64,000 bases of DNA, taken from the NCBI GenBank assembly GCA_900079695.1, contig LT599022.1:896287-960286 (forward strand). Reading direction: 5' to 3'. The notes beneath the pieces are model-generated. The model was not told the DNA's origin and ran no database searches. It saw only the letters and a program-made list of their open reading frames with translations. The stretch's first letter is position 1. Every line of letters begins with the position of its first letter. A program made the position numbers and the translations under genes. This document shows, one piece after another, positions 1-8,664 of the stretch. Origin of the DNA: an uncultured Alphaproteobacteria bacterium. Lineage in GTDB: Bacteria; Pseudomonadota; Alphaproteobacteria; Rhodospirillales; Rhodospirillaceae.

Positions 1-441
1 ATCGAGGCGGCGCGCGCGGGCGACATGGGCAAGGGCTTCGCGGTGGTGGCGGGCGAGGTGAAGGCGCTTTCCGGCCAGACCGAGCGCGCCACCGCCGAGA
101 TCGCCGGTCAGGTGGGCGCGGTCCAGGGCGCGACCCGTCAGGTGGTCGCGGCGATCGAGGCGGTGACCGGAAGCATCGCCGAAATGAGCGAAATCTCCGG
201 GATGATCGCGGGTGCGATCGAAGAGCAACGCGCCGCCACCGAGGAAATCAGCCACAGCGTGCTCAACGCCGCCGAAGGCACGCGCGACGTCACCGCCAAC
301 ATCGCGGGCGTCGCCGACGCCAACGACCGCGTCGGCGGCATGTCGCAGACGGTCTCGGGCGCGGCCGACGACATGGCCGCGCGCACCCGCGAGTTGCGCG
401 TTCAGGTGGAGGCGTTCCTGCGCGACTTCGCCGCCGCCTAG
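1..441 (+). CDS. Methyl-accepting chemotaxis protein, C-terminal part (5' end outside window)
   Basis: The frame is open from base 1 and ends at TAG 439-441, so only the last 146 residues are present. They start inside the conserved hairpin tip of the MCP cytoplasmic domain ([20 protein letters not shown]), the region that contacts CheW and CheA, and continue into the descending coiled-coil helix, rich in Ala, Glu and Thr heptads with an EEQRAATEEIS stretch typical of adaptation-site regions. No C-terminal CheR-binding pentapeptide is seen. Its role would be to signal to the CheA kinase; ligand and membrane topology cannot be judged from this fragment. It converges with the methyltransferase gene and the two stops overlap by 4 bp. 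Confidence 0.93.
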   Translation: MEAARAGDMGKGFAVVAGEVKALSGQTERATAEIAGQVGAVQGATRQVVAAIEAVTGSIAEMSEISGMIAGAIEEQRAATEEISHSVLNAAEGTRDVTANIAGVADANDRVGGMSQTVSGAADDMAARTRELRVQVEAFLRDFAAA

Positions 442-1442
442 CGGCAGAGGTCCGCCCGCATCGGCCCGAACGACGTCTCGACGGTGCGACTCTCCACCCG
501 CGCGAACCCGGCGGCGCGCGCGGCATCGGCGATGCGTCCGAGGTCGAAGGAGACGTCCTGCCCGCGCAACGCCGGCATCAGGCGGCCGACCACGTGAGTT
601 TCCGGCGCGGTGCGCTCGCCGGTCAGCCCTTCGTGGAAGCTCACGAACACTCCGCCCGGCGCGAGCGCGGCGCGCACGCGTCCGAGAACCGCCGCCAGAT
701 CGGCAGCGTAATAGAGCGTCATCGATGCCCAGATCACGTCGTAGCCCGAGCCGAAATCGTCCGCATTGTAGTCGCCGGGGCGAATCTCCAGCGCGTCCGC
801 CCGGCCCGCCGCGGCAAGATCGGCGGCGATCCGCGCCGCCCCGCCCGGCAGGTCGAACAGCGTCACCGCCATTTCCGGCCGCCGGTCCTTGACCGCGAGG
901 CACAGGGTTTCCGACCCCGCGCCGATGTCGAGGAACCGCCGCGCGCCCGGCCACTCGGGCAGCGCGTCCAGAACCTCCAGCATCGCCGCGCGGCCGAGGG
1001 CGCGATGGAACGACCGCAGGCTCGCCACCGCGCGCCGCCAGAACTCCGGGTCGGCGAGATCGAGATCCGCGCGCGCCGCGGGCTCGCCGCGCAGCAGCTC
1101 GGGCAGGCGGTCGAGCCCGGCGTGCCGCAGCCCGCTCAATTGCAGCAGCGACCGCGTCAGCGACGTGGGGGATGCGGAGGAGAGCAGCGCCGCGGCCTCG
1201 GCCACCGGGCGGTAGACGCCGCCCGCCTTGTCCATCAGCCCCATCGCCGCGAGCGCGTCGAGGAACGGCGCCGTCCGTTCCGCCGCCAGCCCGAGACGCT
1301 CCGCCGCCGCGGGCGCGGTGAAGCCCGCTTCCGGGATATCGAACACCCCGAGCACGATCGCCGCGCGCACCGCATGCCAGCGGATCGGCGCTTGCACCAG
1401 ATCGAACAGATACGCGCCGAGCGCGCCGCTCCGCCCCGTCAT
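438..1442 (-). CDS. SAM-dependent O-methyltransferase family protein
   Basis: About 334 residues. The N-terminal third is a helical dimerisation region (GAYLFDLVQAPIRWHAVRAA, then a winged-helix-like segment) as in acetylserotonin/hydroxyneurosporene-type O-methyltransferases. The Rossmann motif I is FLDIGAGSETL, followed by an acidic residue in LFDLPGG. The substrate is unknown. The start is placed at ATG 1442, 5 bp past the TonB receptor stop; ATG 1454, overlapping that stop, is an alternative. Either way the gene is tightly coupled to the receptor gene, suggesting it modifies the imported ligand or a related small molecule. Assignment to the broad family is firm; the role in metallophore metabolism is inference from context. 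Confidence 0.8.
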   Translation of the reverse strand: MTGRSGALGAYLFDLVQAPIRWHAVRAAIVLGVFDIPEAGFTAPAAAERLGLAAERTAPFLDALAAMGLMDKAGGVYRPVAEAAALLSSASPTSLTRSLLQLSGLRHAGLDRLPELLRGEPAARADLDLADPEFWRRAVASLRSFHRALGRAAMLEVLDALPEWPGARRFLDIGAGSETLCLAVKDRRPEMAVTLFDLPGGAARIAADLAAAGRADALEIRPGDYNADDFGSGYDVIWASMTLYYAADLAAVLGRVRAALAPGGVFVSFHEGLTGERTAPETHVVGRLMPALRGQDVSFDLGRIADAARAAGFARVESRTVETSFGPMRADLCR

Positions 1443-1447
1443 CGCGC

Positions 1448-3484
1448 TCACCATTTCGCGCTCACCCGCAGGCCGATCTCGCGGCCCGCCGCATCCTCGA
1501 CGATCTGCCCGAGCGGTGCGACCAGACCGCGGGTGTAATAGCCTTCGTCGAACAGGTTGGTGCCCCACAGCGACACCCGCGCGCCGCCGAAGTCGTAGCC
1601 CAGTTCGGCGTCGACGGTGGCGTAGGCGGACTGCCGCACGAGGTTGGCGCTGTCGAAATAGTAAGGTCCCGAACCGCGCACCCGCGCACCCGCGAACGCC
1701 CCCTCGCCCTTGCCGTAGTCGACGCCCGCCGCCCAGGTATAGTTGGCGGCCATCGGCAGACGGTTGCCGGAATAATCGGCGGTGGCGGTGCGGTAGTCGG
1801 TGGATTCGGCATGCTGAAGACCGAAGTTACCGGAAATCCTGAGCTTCGGCGCGATCTCGGCGTCCGCCTCGAATTCGAGGCCGTAGACCTCCGCCTCGCC
1901 CGCGTTGGCGAAGCTCTGCGCGCCGCCGACGGCGATCTCGACCACCTGCTTGTCGCGCGTCACGGTGCGGAACGCGGCGACGCCCGCGCCGAGGCGGCCG
2001 TCGGCGGTGCGCCCCTTCACGCCGAGCTCGGTAGTCCAGCTGTACTCGGGATCGTAGGCGAACGATGCGGCGCTCGACGCCATCGCATAGTTGTAGCCGC
2101 CCGGCATGTAGCCGCGCGCGAGCGAGGCGTAGAACATCGTCTCCGGCGTTAGGTCGAAGGCGGCGGTGAAACGCGGCAGAAAGGTGGTGACGTCCTGATC
2201 GGCATCGTAGGCGGTATCGAGCGCGGCGCTCTCGTAGCGCTGGTCGCCGGACTGCGCGACGTGTTCGACGCGGCCGCCGACGCCGAGGCGCAGGCGCTCC
2301 AGCACCGCATACTCCATCTGCCCGAACCCGGCGACGCCGGTCTGGTCGATCTCGGTGCGGCGGGTGACGCGCGGGGTGCCGATGGCGTAGTCGATGTCGG
2401 TCCACTCCCGGTAAACGTGCATCCCGCCCAGCCATTTCAGCCGCGCCGACGGATCGGCGGAAGCGAGCCGCAGTTCCTGCGAGAGCGCATCGTCGGTATG
2501 GGAATAGAGCGCGGGCAGGGTCGGCAGCGACGCGGTATCCACGTCCATTTGGAAATCGCGGTCGTAATGGGTCCAACCGGTGATCGCGGTCAGCTCGGCG
2601 TCGCCGACCCGGTGGTTCACCTGTAGCGACTGCACCGCGCTGGTGCTGTCGTCCCAGGAGTCGGTATCGTAATTGGTCTCGAAACGCGGCGTGGCGTAGG
2701 CACCGGTGCGATACCGCATCCGCATCTTGCCGAGGTCGTTGCGCGCCACCGTGCTCTTGAACGACACGTCGGTGTCGTCGTCGAGGATCAGGCTCGCCGC
2801 GCCGGAAAACCCGAGGCGCTCGGTATCGCCGCCGTCGTCGCGTCCGTCGCGTCGGTTGCGGAACGGACCCTCCGCCCCCTCGGCGCGGATCGTCAGACCG
2901 AGGGCGAGGCGATCGGGGATCGCCGCGCCGGACACCCAGCCCTCCACCGCGCCGAGCGGCGCGCGGCCCTCCGCCGCCTTCGCGAAACCGGCCGAGAGAT
3001 CGAGGCTCGCCGCCGGCGTCCACGAAGGATCCCGGGTCTCCACCTTGATCGCTCCGGCCTCGGTATTGCGGCCGTAGAGCGTTCCCTGCGGGCCCTTGAG
3101 AATTTCCATGCTGCGCAGGCCGAAGAAGCCGGGCGCCTGGGTCGCGCCGAACGGCAGCGCGACGCCGTCGACGAAGTAGCCGACAGGGTCCTGCAAGCCG
3201 GTGTTCGCCACCGACATGCCGCGCATCACCACCCGGGTCTGCGCCGAGGACTGCTCGATCGCGACGTTCGGCGTCGCCGCCGCCACCGCCTCGAAGTCGT
3301 CGCCGCCCGGACCGCCGAGGCGCTCCGCCGGAACCACCGCGACGCTCCCCGGCACCGTCGACGGATCCTCCTTCCATTGCCGCGCCGTCACCTCGAGCGT
3401 CGGCAACGCCTCCTCGGCCGCGGCCGGCGCGGCGAACGCCAGTCCCGCCGCGGCGGGCAGGATCGCATAGCGGATCGCTTTCAT
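1448..3484 (-). CDS. TonB-dependent outer-membrane receptor
   Basis: 678 residues. A signal peptide (MKAIRYAILPAAAGLAFAAP, cleavage near AAAEE) is followed by a TonB-box-like TLEVTA, a plug domain with the diagnostic EILKGPQGTLYGRNTEAG motif at roughly residues 125-145, and a C-terminal beta-barrel ending in an aromatic residue (KW). The start ATG at 3484 is preceded by a strong GGGGGAAG ribosome-binding site, and the upstream extension has no signal peptide. It would import a ferric siderophore or similar large ligand using TonB-ExbBD energy. The AraC regulator, the MFS transporter and the methyltransferase lie on the same strand. The specific ligand cannot be read from sequence. Confidence 0.93.
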   Translation of the reverse strand: MKAIRYAILPAAAGLAFAAPAAAEEALPTLEVTARQWKEDPSTVPGSVAVVPAERLGGPGGDDFEAVAAATPNVAIEQSSAQTRVVMRGMSVANTGLQDPVGYFVDGVALPFGATQAPGFFGLRSMEILKGPQGTLYGRNTEAGAIKVETRDPSWTPAASLDLSAGFAKAAEGRAPLGAVEGWVSGAAIPDRLALGLTIRAEGAEGPFRNRRDGRDDGGDTERLGFSGAASLILDDDTDVSFKSTVARNDLGKMRMRYRTGAYATPRFETNYDTDSWDDSTSAVQSLQVNHRVGDAELTAITGWTHYDRDFQMDVDTASLPTLPALYSHTDDALSQELRLASADPSARLKWLGGMHVYREWTDIDYAIGTPRVTRRTEIDQTGVAGFGQMEYAVLERLRLGVGGRVEHVAQSGDQRYESAALDTAYDADQDVTTFLPRFTAAFDLTPETMFYASLARGYMPGGYNYAMASSAASFAYDPEYSWTTELGVKGRTADGRLGAGVAAFRTVTRDKQVVEIAVGGAQSFANAGEAEVYGLEFEADAEIAPKLRISGNFGLQHAESTDYRTATADYSGNRLPMAANYTWAAGVDYGKGEGAFAGARVRGSGPYYFDSANLVRQSAYATVDAELGYDFGGARVSLWGTNLFDEGYYTRGLVAPLGQIVEDAAGREIGLRVSAKW

Positions 3485-3563
3485 CGCTTCCCCCTTGTCA
3501 CGATAGGCGACGAGCCTAACGCGGTGCGGCGCGGCACGCGGCCGTCCGGCGAACGCGCGGCGA

Positions 3564-4748
3564 TCAATCGGCGAAACGTGGCGGCGCGCGCCAAACCAGC
3601 AGAGCGGCGCAGACCAGCGCGGCGGCGGCGGCGGCATACGGCGCCTGCGGCGACAGGCGATGCAACGCCGCCCCGGCGATCGGCCCCGCCGCCATCCCCA
3701 ATCCCTGCGCGACGGCGTTGAGACCGGCAGCGGCGGCCTGCGCGCCGCCCGCGCGCAGGCTGATCTGCGCGAGGTTGCCGGGCAGCAGCAGACCGAGGCT
3801 GAGGCCGAGCCCCGCCATCGCCGCGAACAGCGGCGGCGGCCCATCCGCGAGCGCCGCGGCGGCGAGACAGAGCGCCGCACCGGTCGCGCCGACCCGGCTC
3901 AATCGCAGGGGCGGCCATGCCAGACCTCGGGCGAGGAGCATCTGCCCCGCGACCATCGCCGCCATCGCCGTCATCATCATCCCGCCGCCCGCGCGGATCG
4001 CCGCGTCGGCGGCGAGCCCGAAACCGTCCTGAAGCCGCAGCACCGTGACCTGCTGCAACGCCGCGTAGGCGGAAAGCGCCAGCGCCGTCACCGCGAGGAA
4101 GCGCGCCAGCCCCCGCACCCCGCACGGGCGCGGCGCGCCGCTGCGCCCACAGGTTTCGGGAAGACGCAGCGCCGCCCCGAGGGTCGCCGCCGCTACCGCC
4201 GCCGCGAGCAGAGCCAGGGCGATCACCGGCGCGTCGGCGGCCATCCGCCACGCCACCGCGCCGCCCGCGATCGAACCGACGCCGAACGCCGCGCCCATCA
4301 GCCCCATGCCGCGGGCGCGCCGGTCGGCGGCGGTGATGTCGGCGAAGATCGCCTGCGCCGCGGGCATCAATCCCGCGCCGCAAACCGCCTGCGCGAGCCG
4401 CGCGGCGAACAGCGCGACGAATACCCCGGTCGCACCGATCCGGCCCGCCAGCCGCCATTCCGTCAGCACCGCGGCGACGGCGAGGAACGCCGCCCCCGCA
4501 CCGAGACCGAGGAGCACGACGCGGCGACGGCCGCGGCGATCCCCCGCGACGCCCCAGACCGGCGCGGCCAGCGTCGCCGCCAGCGCGGAAAGGCCGATCA
4601 GCAGACCGGCCTGAAGATCGGAAACCCCGAGGCGGCGCGCCAACCCCGGCAGCGCCACGAGGACGAAGGCATGCCCGGCCGCGTTGGCGGCCAGGGCGGC
4701 GAACAGCAACCCGGCCACCCGGCGGGGTGCGACGGCGGAATGGGGCAT
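3564..4748 (-). CDS. Major facilitator superfamily transporter
   Basis: 394 residues, nearly all hydrophobic, compatible with 12 transmembrane helices. The loop 2-3 signature of MFS drug/H+ antiporters is present as GVAGDRRGRRRVVLLG at about residues 58-73. The start is set at ATG 4748, where the hydrophobic sequence begins; the 52 residues that could be read upstream are arginine-rich and have no family likeness. It sits 61 bp after the AraC gene and 79 bp before the TonB receptor, so it may export a siderophore or move an imported complex across the inner membrane. This role is inferred from neighbours only. Confidence 0.88.
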   Translation of the reverse strand: MPHSAVAPRRVAGLLFAALAANAAGHAFVLVALPGLARRLGVSDLQAGLLIGLSALAATLAAPVWGVAGDRRGRRRVVLLGLGAGAAFLAVAAVLTEWRLAGRIGATGVFVALFAARLAQAVCGAGLMPAAQAIFADITAADRRARGMGLMGAAFGVGSIAGGAVAWRMAADAPVIALALLAAAVAAATLGAALRLPETCGRSGAPRPCGVRGLARFLAVTALALSAYAALQQVTVLRLQDGFGLAADAAIRAGGGMMMTAMAAMVAGQMLLARGLAWPPLRLSRVGATGAALCLAAAALADGPPPLFAAMAGLGLSLGLLLPGNLAQISLRAGGAQAAAAGLNAVAQGLGMAAGPIAGAALHRLSPQAPYAAAAAALVCAALLVWRAPPRFAD

Positions 4749-4809
4749 CGTGGATATCCGGCAATGGAGACGAACGAGAGAGCCTAGCGGCTTCGGGGGC
4801 GCCCGGCCG

Positions 4810-5775
4810 TCATCCGGCGAACGCGCCGCCGCCAGACGCAGAAGCGCCGCACCTGCGGTATTCCTGCGGCGAACAGCGGAAGCGCTCGCGGAACGCCGCG
4901 GCAAAATGGCTGGAACTGCTGAAGCCGCAAAGGAACGCCACCTCGGTGACGCTCTGCTCCGGGTCGTCCAGCCAACGCCGCGCGCGATCGAGGCGGTAGC
5001 CCCGCAGCCATTCGAACACCGTCACGCCGTAGGCCTTGCGGAAGCAGCGATTGAGGCGCACGTGGCTCATCCCCGCCACCGCCGCGAGGGCTTCGAGCGA
5101 GGGCGGCGCGCTGAGATCGGCCACCAGCATTTCGACGACGCGGCCGAGACGCCGGGCGTCCTCGCCGGAAACGCCGGAGGCTCCGGCCGCGGCCTCCGGC
5201 GGCGGGCCGAGCCAGCGCGCCAGCGTCGCCAGCGCCTGCCCCTCCGCCAGGAGGCGATCGAGCGGCGAGGCGAGCGGATTGTCGAGAATGCCGCCGAGGC
5301 ACGCGCCCGCGCCGACGTTGCGGCCGAGGCGCATCGCCGCGCCGAATCCCCGCCCCTCGCCGAGCGCCGCGGCGACCCGCGCGACGTCGAACTTTATCAC
5401 CGTCATCGCCGACGTCACCCCGGCGGGCGTGTGGCGGGCGAGTTCGTCGGCGCGCATCAGCCAGACGTCGCCCGGCAAGACCGCGACACGCGCCTCCGGC
5501 AGGTCGAAGCACGAGCAGCCGCTCTCGCCGAACACCAGCATCGCGGTCGGCGCGGCGTGGGAGATCGCGGCATCGTCGGCGCGGGCGAAGCGGCAGGCCG
5601 AGCGGGTGACGGTGATCGCGGGCGAGATCCGGGCGCAGCGGAAGGCGGTGCGGCCGAAAGCTCCGGATTGGCGCGAGATGCGCCAGCCGGTTTCGGGCAG
5701 ATAGGCCGCCAGCTCCGCCGCGCCGACGCGGCGCGACGCAAGGGCTTTTCCGAGATCCGTCCGCATCCCGTCCAC
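4810..5775 (-). CDS. AraC/PchR-type transcriptional regulator
   Basis: 321 residues. The C-terminal 100 residues form the double helix-turn-helix of AraC proteins (SLEALAAVAGMSHVRLNRCF, then VTEVAFLCGFSSSSHFAAAF, ending near SPQEYRR). The N-terminal half is a cupin-like sensing region as in PchR/FoxR regulators, which bind a ferri-siderophore. The start is a GTG at 5775 with GGAGG 7 bases upstream; ATG 5766 is an alternative. As first gene of the leftward cluster it probably activates the receptor and transporter genes that follow. The PchR comparison is by architecture and neighbourhood, not by a measured alignment. Confidence 0.85.
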   Translation of the reverse strand: MDGMRTDLGKALASRRVGAAELAAYLPETGWRISRQSGAFGRTAFRCARISPAITVTRSACRFARADDAAISHAAPTAMLVFGESGCSCFDLPEARVAVLPGDVWLMRADELARHTPAGVTSAMTVIKFDVARVAAALGEGRGFGAAMRLGRNVGAGACLGGILDNPLASPLDRLLAEGQALATLARWLGPPPEAAAGASGVSGEDARRLGRVVEMLVADLSAPPSLEALAAVAGMSHVRLNRCFRKAYGVTVFEWLRGYRLDRARRWLDDPEQSVTEVAFLCGFSSSSHFAAAFRERFRCSPQEYRRCGASASGGGAFAG

Positions 5776-5836
5776 GCGTCCTCCTCCGCAGGTCCGCTCG
5801 TTACCTACTGCGGGACGGGGAAGGACGTCAACAAAA

Positions 5837-5853
5837 TTGGTATATTATAACAA
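5837..5853 (-). promoter_or_regulatory. AT-rich inverted repeat over an extended -10 of the AraC/TonB cluster
   Basis: TTGGTAT-ATT-ATAACAA is an imperfect 7-3-7 inverted repeat, one mismatch, in an otherwise GC-rich intergenic region. On the minus strand it contains TGTTATAAT, an extended -10 element pointing into the AraC gene about 60 bases downstream. A repressor site over the -10 would suit iron control (Fur, Irr or RirA), but the sequence does not match a single consensus well enough to choose. Confidence 0.45.
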
Positions 5854-5863
5854 TACTGGGAAC

Positions 5864-6745
5864 TCAGATCAGCGCCCGCCAGAACGCTTCCGCCGCGGCG
5901 CTGAGGCGGTGCCGGGGGCGGTAGACGCGGATCTCGACGGCGATATCCCATTCGCCGCCGCCCGCCCGCACCAGCCGCCCGGCGGCGAGATCGGCCTGAA
6001 TCAGGGTGAGCGGCAACCAGGTCATTCCCCGCCCCGCCAGCGCCATGGCGCGCAACGCGGTGGCGAGGTGGGCGGTGAACACCGGCTCCAGCCACACCGG
6101 CGGATCCTTCTTGGCGCGCGCCGCGGCGACGATCCGGCCGAGACCGGATTCGGTGCTGTAGGCGAGGTACGGCAGGCGCGCGTCCTCGCCGCCCGGCAGT
6201 TCCCCCGCGACTTCGGGCGACTTGACCGGGATCAACACATCGTCGCCCTGCGGCAGCGACAGAAACCCGCGCGGCTCCAGCCGGGGCACCGCGGCGGCGT
6301 GCTGATGGCAGAGCATGAACTGCGCCTGACCGTCGTGCATCAGCCCCTCGCACAGTTCCATGCTCTCGGAGATCAGGCGGATCGAACCGAGGGGATTGGT
6401 GCGTTCGATGGCGCGCAGCCAGTCGGGAAAGAAGGTAAGCGACAGCGCATGGGTGCAGGCGAACCGCAGGGTCGAGAACACCGTGCCTTCGACCTCGCGC
6501 ACCTCCTCGCGCACCTGGATCAGGCGTCGCAGGGTTTCCTCCGCCACCGGGCGGAAGCGCTCGCCCGCCAGGGTCATCCGCACCTGCCGGGCATCGCGGT
6601 CGAACAGCGTCGCCCCGGTCCAGGTTTCGAGGCTGCGGATGCGGCGGCTGAAGGCGGGCTGGGTGAGATTGCGGCGCTCGGCGGCACGCGAGAAGCTGCC
6701 GGTTTCGGCGAGCGCCAGGAAATCCTCGAGCCAAGAGAGTTCCAT
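5864..6745 (-). CDS. LysR-family regulator divergent from tarD
   Basis: 293 residues. The N-terminal winged helix is typical (MELSWLEDFLALAETGSFSR, then AAERRNLTQPAFSRRIRSLE), followed by a periplasmic-binding-protein-like effector domain. ATG 6745 is chosen over ATG 6760 because GGGGGAAAGG precedes it and the family usually starts just before this segment. It is transcribed away from the D-tartrate dehydratase gene with 116 bp between the starts, so it most likely controls that gene in response to tartrate or a related hydroxy-acid. That link is inferred from the divergent layout. Confidence 0.88.
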   Translation of the reverse strand: MELSWLEDFLALAETGSFSRAAERRNLTQPAFSRRIRSLETWTGATLFDRDARQVRMTLAGERFRPVAEETLRRLIQVREEVREVEGTVFSTLRFACTHALSLTFFPDWLRAIERTNPLGSIRLISESMELCEGLMHDGQAQFMLCHQHAAAVPRLEPRGFLSLPQGDDVLIPVKSPEVAGELPGGEDARLPYLAYSTESGLGRIVAAARAKKDPPVWLEPVFTAHLATALRAMALAGRGMTWLPLTLIQADLAAGRLVRAGGGEWDIAVEIRVYRPRHRLSAAAEAFWRALI

Positions 6746-6821
6746 CCGCCTTTCCCCCATGCGCGGACGGCATGAAGCGATACGCCCACGATCATTGCCG
6801 TCGTCTCCTTCCTCTTACCAT

Positions 6822-6835
6822 ACTTCCCGGGAAGT
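6822..6835. promoter_or_regulatory. 14-bp perfect palindrome in the LysR/tarD promoter region
   Basis: ACTTCCCGGGAAGT is a perfect palindrome in the 116-bp divergent intergenic region, centred about 33 bp before the tarD ATG. It is a candidate operator for the LysR protein. LysR boxes are usually T-N11-A dyads, and this dyad is tighter than that, so another regulator is possible. Confidence 0.45.
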
Positions 6836-6861
6836 CGCGCCACATCCAAGGGAGCCGCACC

Positions 6862-8028
6862 ATGCGCATTCTCGAAGTCCGGGAGAAGACCTTCTCCATC
6901 GCGTCGCCGATCGCCAACGCCTTCATCGACTTCTCGAAAATGACCTGCTCGGTGGTCGCGGTGATCACCGACGTGATCCGCGGCGGCAAGCCGGTGGTGG
7001 GCTTCGGCTTCAATTCCAACGGCCGTTACGGCGTCGGCGGACTGCTGCGCGAGCGCTTCCTGCCGCGCCTGAACGAGGCCGATCCGGAGAGCCTGCTGAC
7101 CGCCGACGGCGCCAACCTCGACCCGTTCCGCATCTGGGCAACGATGATGAAGAACGAGAAGCCCGGCGGCCACGGCGAACGCTCGGTCGCGGTGGGCGCC
7201 ACCGACATGGCGGTGTGGGACGCGGTGGCGAAGATCGAGGACAAGCCGCTCTACCGCGTGCTCGCCGACCGCTACTCCGGCGGCGTCGCCGACGACAAGG
7301 TGTGGGTCTACGCCGCGGGCGGCTACTACTATCCCGGCAAGGGCATCAAGGGCCTGCAGGACGAATTCCGCAGCTATCGCGACCGCGGCTACAAGGTCTG
7401 CAAGATGAAGATCGGCGGCGCGTCGCTCGACGACGACCTCCGCCGCATCGAGGCGGCGCTCGAAGTCGTCGGCGACGGCAAGAATCTGGCGGTCGACGTC
7501 AACGGCCGCTTCGACCTCGACACCGCGTTGCGATACGCGGCGGCGATCGAACCCTACGGCCTGTTCTGGTACGAAGAGGTCGGCGACCCGCTCGACTACG
7601 CCCTGAACGCCGAGATCGCCCGGCATTACCCATTGCCGATGGCGACCGGCGAAAATCTGTTCTCGCACCAGGACGCGCGCAACCTCCTGCGTCATGGCGG
7701 CATGCGCAAGGATATCGACGTCCTGCAGTTCGACTGCGCCCTGTCCTACGGTCTGGTCGAATACCTGCGCACGCTCGAGGTGGTGAAGGCCGAAGGGTGG
7801 TCGACGCGGCGGATCGTTCCGCACGGCGGCCATCAGATGTCGCTCGCGATCGCCGCGGGTCTGCACCTCGGCGGCAACGAATCCTATCCGGACGTGTTCA
7901 AGCCGTTCTGCGGCTTCGCCGACGGCTTCGCGGTGGAGGACGGCTACGTGCGCCTGCCGGATGCACCGGGCATCGGCTTCGAACTCAAGACCGAGCTGTT
8001 CGCGACGATGAAAACCATTCTCGACTGA
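6862..8028 (+). CDS. tarD: D(-)-tartrate dehydratase (enolase superfamily)
   Basis: 388 residues, the length of the characterised Bradyrhizobium enzyme, whose sequence it follows along its whole length as I recall it. It should convert D-tartrate to oxaloacetate and water with Mg2+. Visible enolase-superfamily residues are the KMK motif (Lys181, Lys183), metal ligands Asp212 (AVDVNGRF), Glu238 (WYEEVGDP) and Glu264 (ATGENLFS), and the catalytic His321 in PHGGHQMS. ATG 6862 is preceded by AAGGGAG; 30 further codons could be read upstream without family likeness. The LysR gene divergent from it is the probable regulator. Confidence 0.92.
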   Translation: MRILEVREKTFSIASPIANAFIDFSKMTCSVVAVITDVIRGGKPVVGFGFNSNGRYGVGGLLRERFLPRLNEADPESLLTADGANLDPFRIWATMMKNEKPGGHGERSVAVGATDMAVWDAVAKIEDKPLYRVLADRYSGGVADDKVWVYAAGGYYYPGKGIKGLQDEFRSYRDRGYKVCKMKIGGASLDDDLRRIEAALEVVGDGKNLAVDVNGRFDLDTALRYAAAIEPYGLFWYEEVGDPLDYALNAEIARHYPLPMATGENLFSHQDARNLLRHGGMRKDIDVLQFDCALSYGLVEYLRTLEVVKAEGWSTRRIVPHGGHQMSLAIAAGLHLGGNESYPDVFKPFCGFADGFAVEDGYVRLPDAPGIGFELKTELFATMKTILD

Positions 8029-8103
8029 CGCGAAACCGCCGAACCGCTCTCCACAAATCCGGCGCGATCCTGTAACGTCTTGCGGTATTCACAGGATCGC
8101 GCC

Positions 8104-8664
8104 ATGACGTCTCCGGTTCTTCTCTGCTACGCCAGTCACGACGGCCACACCCGCCGCATCGCCGGGAGGATCGCCGCGCGGATCGCCGAAAGCGGGCTTG
8201 CCGTCGACCTCGCCGACCTCGCCCTGCGCACGCCCTCGGAGGCTGACATCGCCGCCGCCCCCGCCGTGGCGATCGTCGCGGCGATCCGCTACGGCCACCA
8301 CCTGCCGCCCGCGCGGGCGTTCGTCGCAGCCCGCCGCGCCGCGTTGGCGCAGCGGCCGCTGGCGATGATCTCGGTCAACCTCACCGCCCGCAAGCCTCAC
8401 AAACGCAGCCGCGAAACCAGCGCGTACCTGCGCAAATGGCTGAAACGATCGCAACTCGATCCGGCAATCGCCACCGCGATCGCGGGGCGGCTCGACTATC
8501 CGCGTTACGGCTGGTTCGACCGGACGATGATCCGGCTGATCATGAAGATCACCGGCGGCCCCACCGACCCCACCCTGACCGTCGAGTTCACCGACTGGGA
8601 CGAAGTGGACGCAATCGCCGCCGACATCGCCCGCCTTGCCGGAGATCAGCCCTCGGGCGCGTAA
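8104..8664 (+). CDS. hemG: Menaquinone/quinone-dependent protoporphyrinogen IX oxidase
   Basis: 186 residues, a long-chain-flavodoxin-fold protein. It closely follows E. coli HemG: an FMN loop near the start (CYASHDGHTRRIA), IRYGHHLPPARAF, SVNLTARKPHKRS, then LDYPRYGWFDRTMIRLIMK and TDWDEVDAIA near the end. It would oxidise protoporphyrinogen IX to protoporphyrin IX at the inner membrane, passing electrons to the quinone pool. ATG 8104 has AGGA 8 bases upstream. The last 19 bp overlap the convergent DUF2336 gene. No other heme genes are nearby. Confidence 0.92.
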   Translation: MTSPVLLCYASHDGHTRRIAGRIAARIAESGLAVDLADLALRTPSEADIAAAPAVAIVAAIRYGHHLPPARAFVAARRAALAQRPLAMISVNLTARKPHKRSRETSAYLRKWLKRSQLDPAIATAIAGRLDYPRYGWFDRTMIRLIMKITGGPTDPTLTVEFTDWDEVDAIAADIARLAGDQPSGA

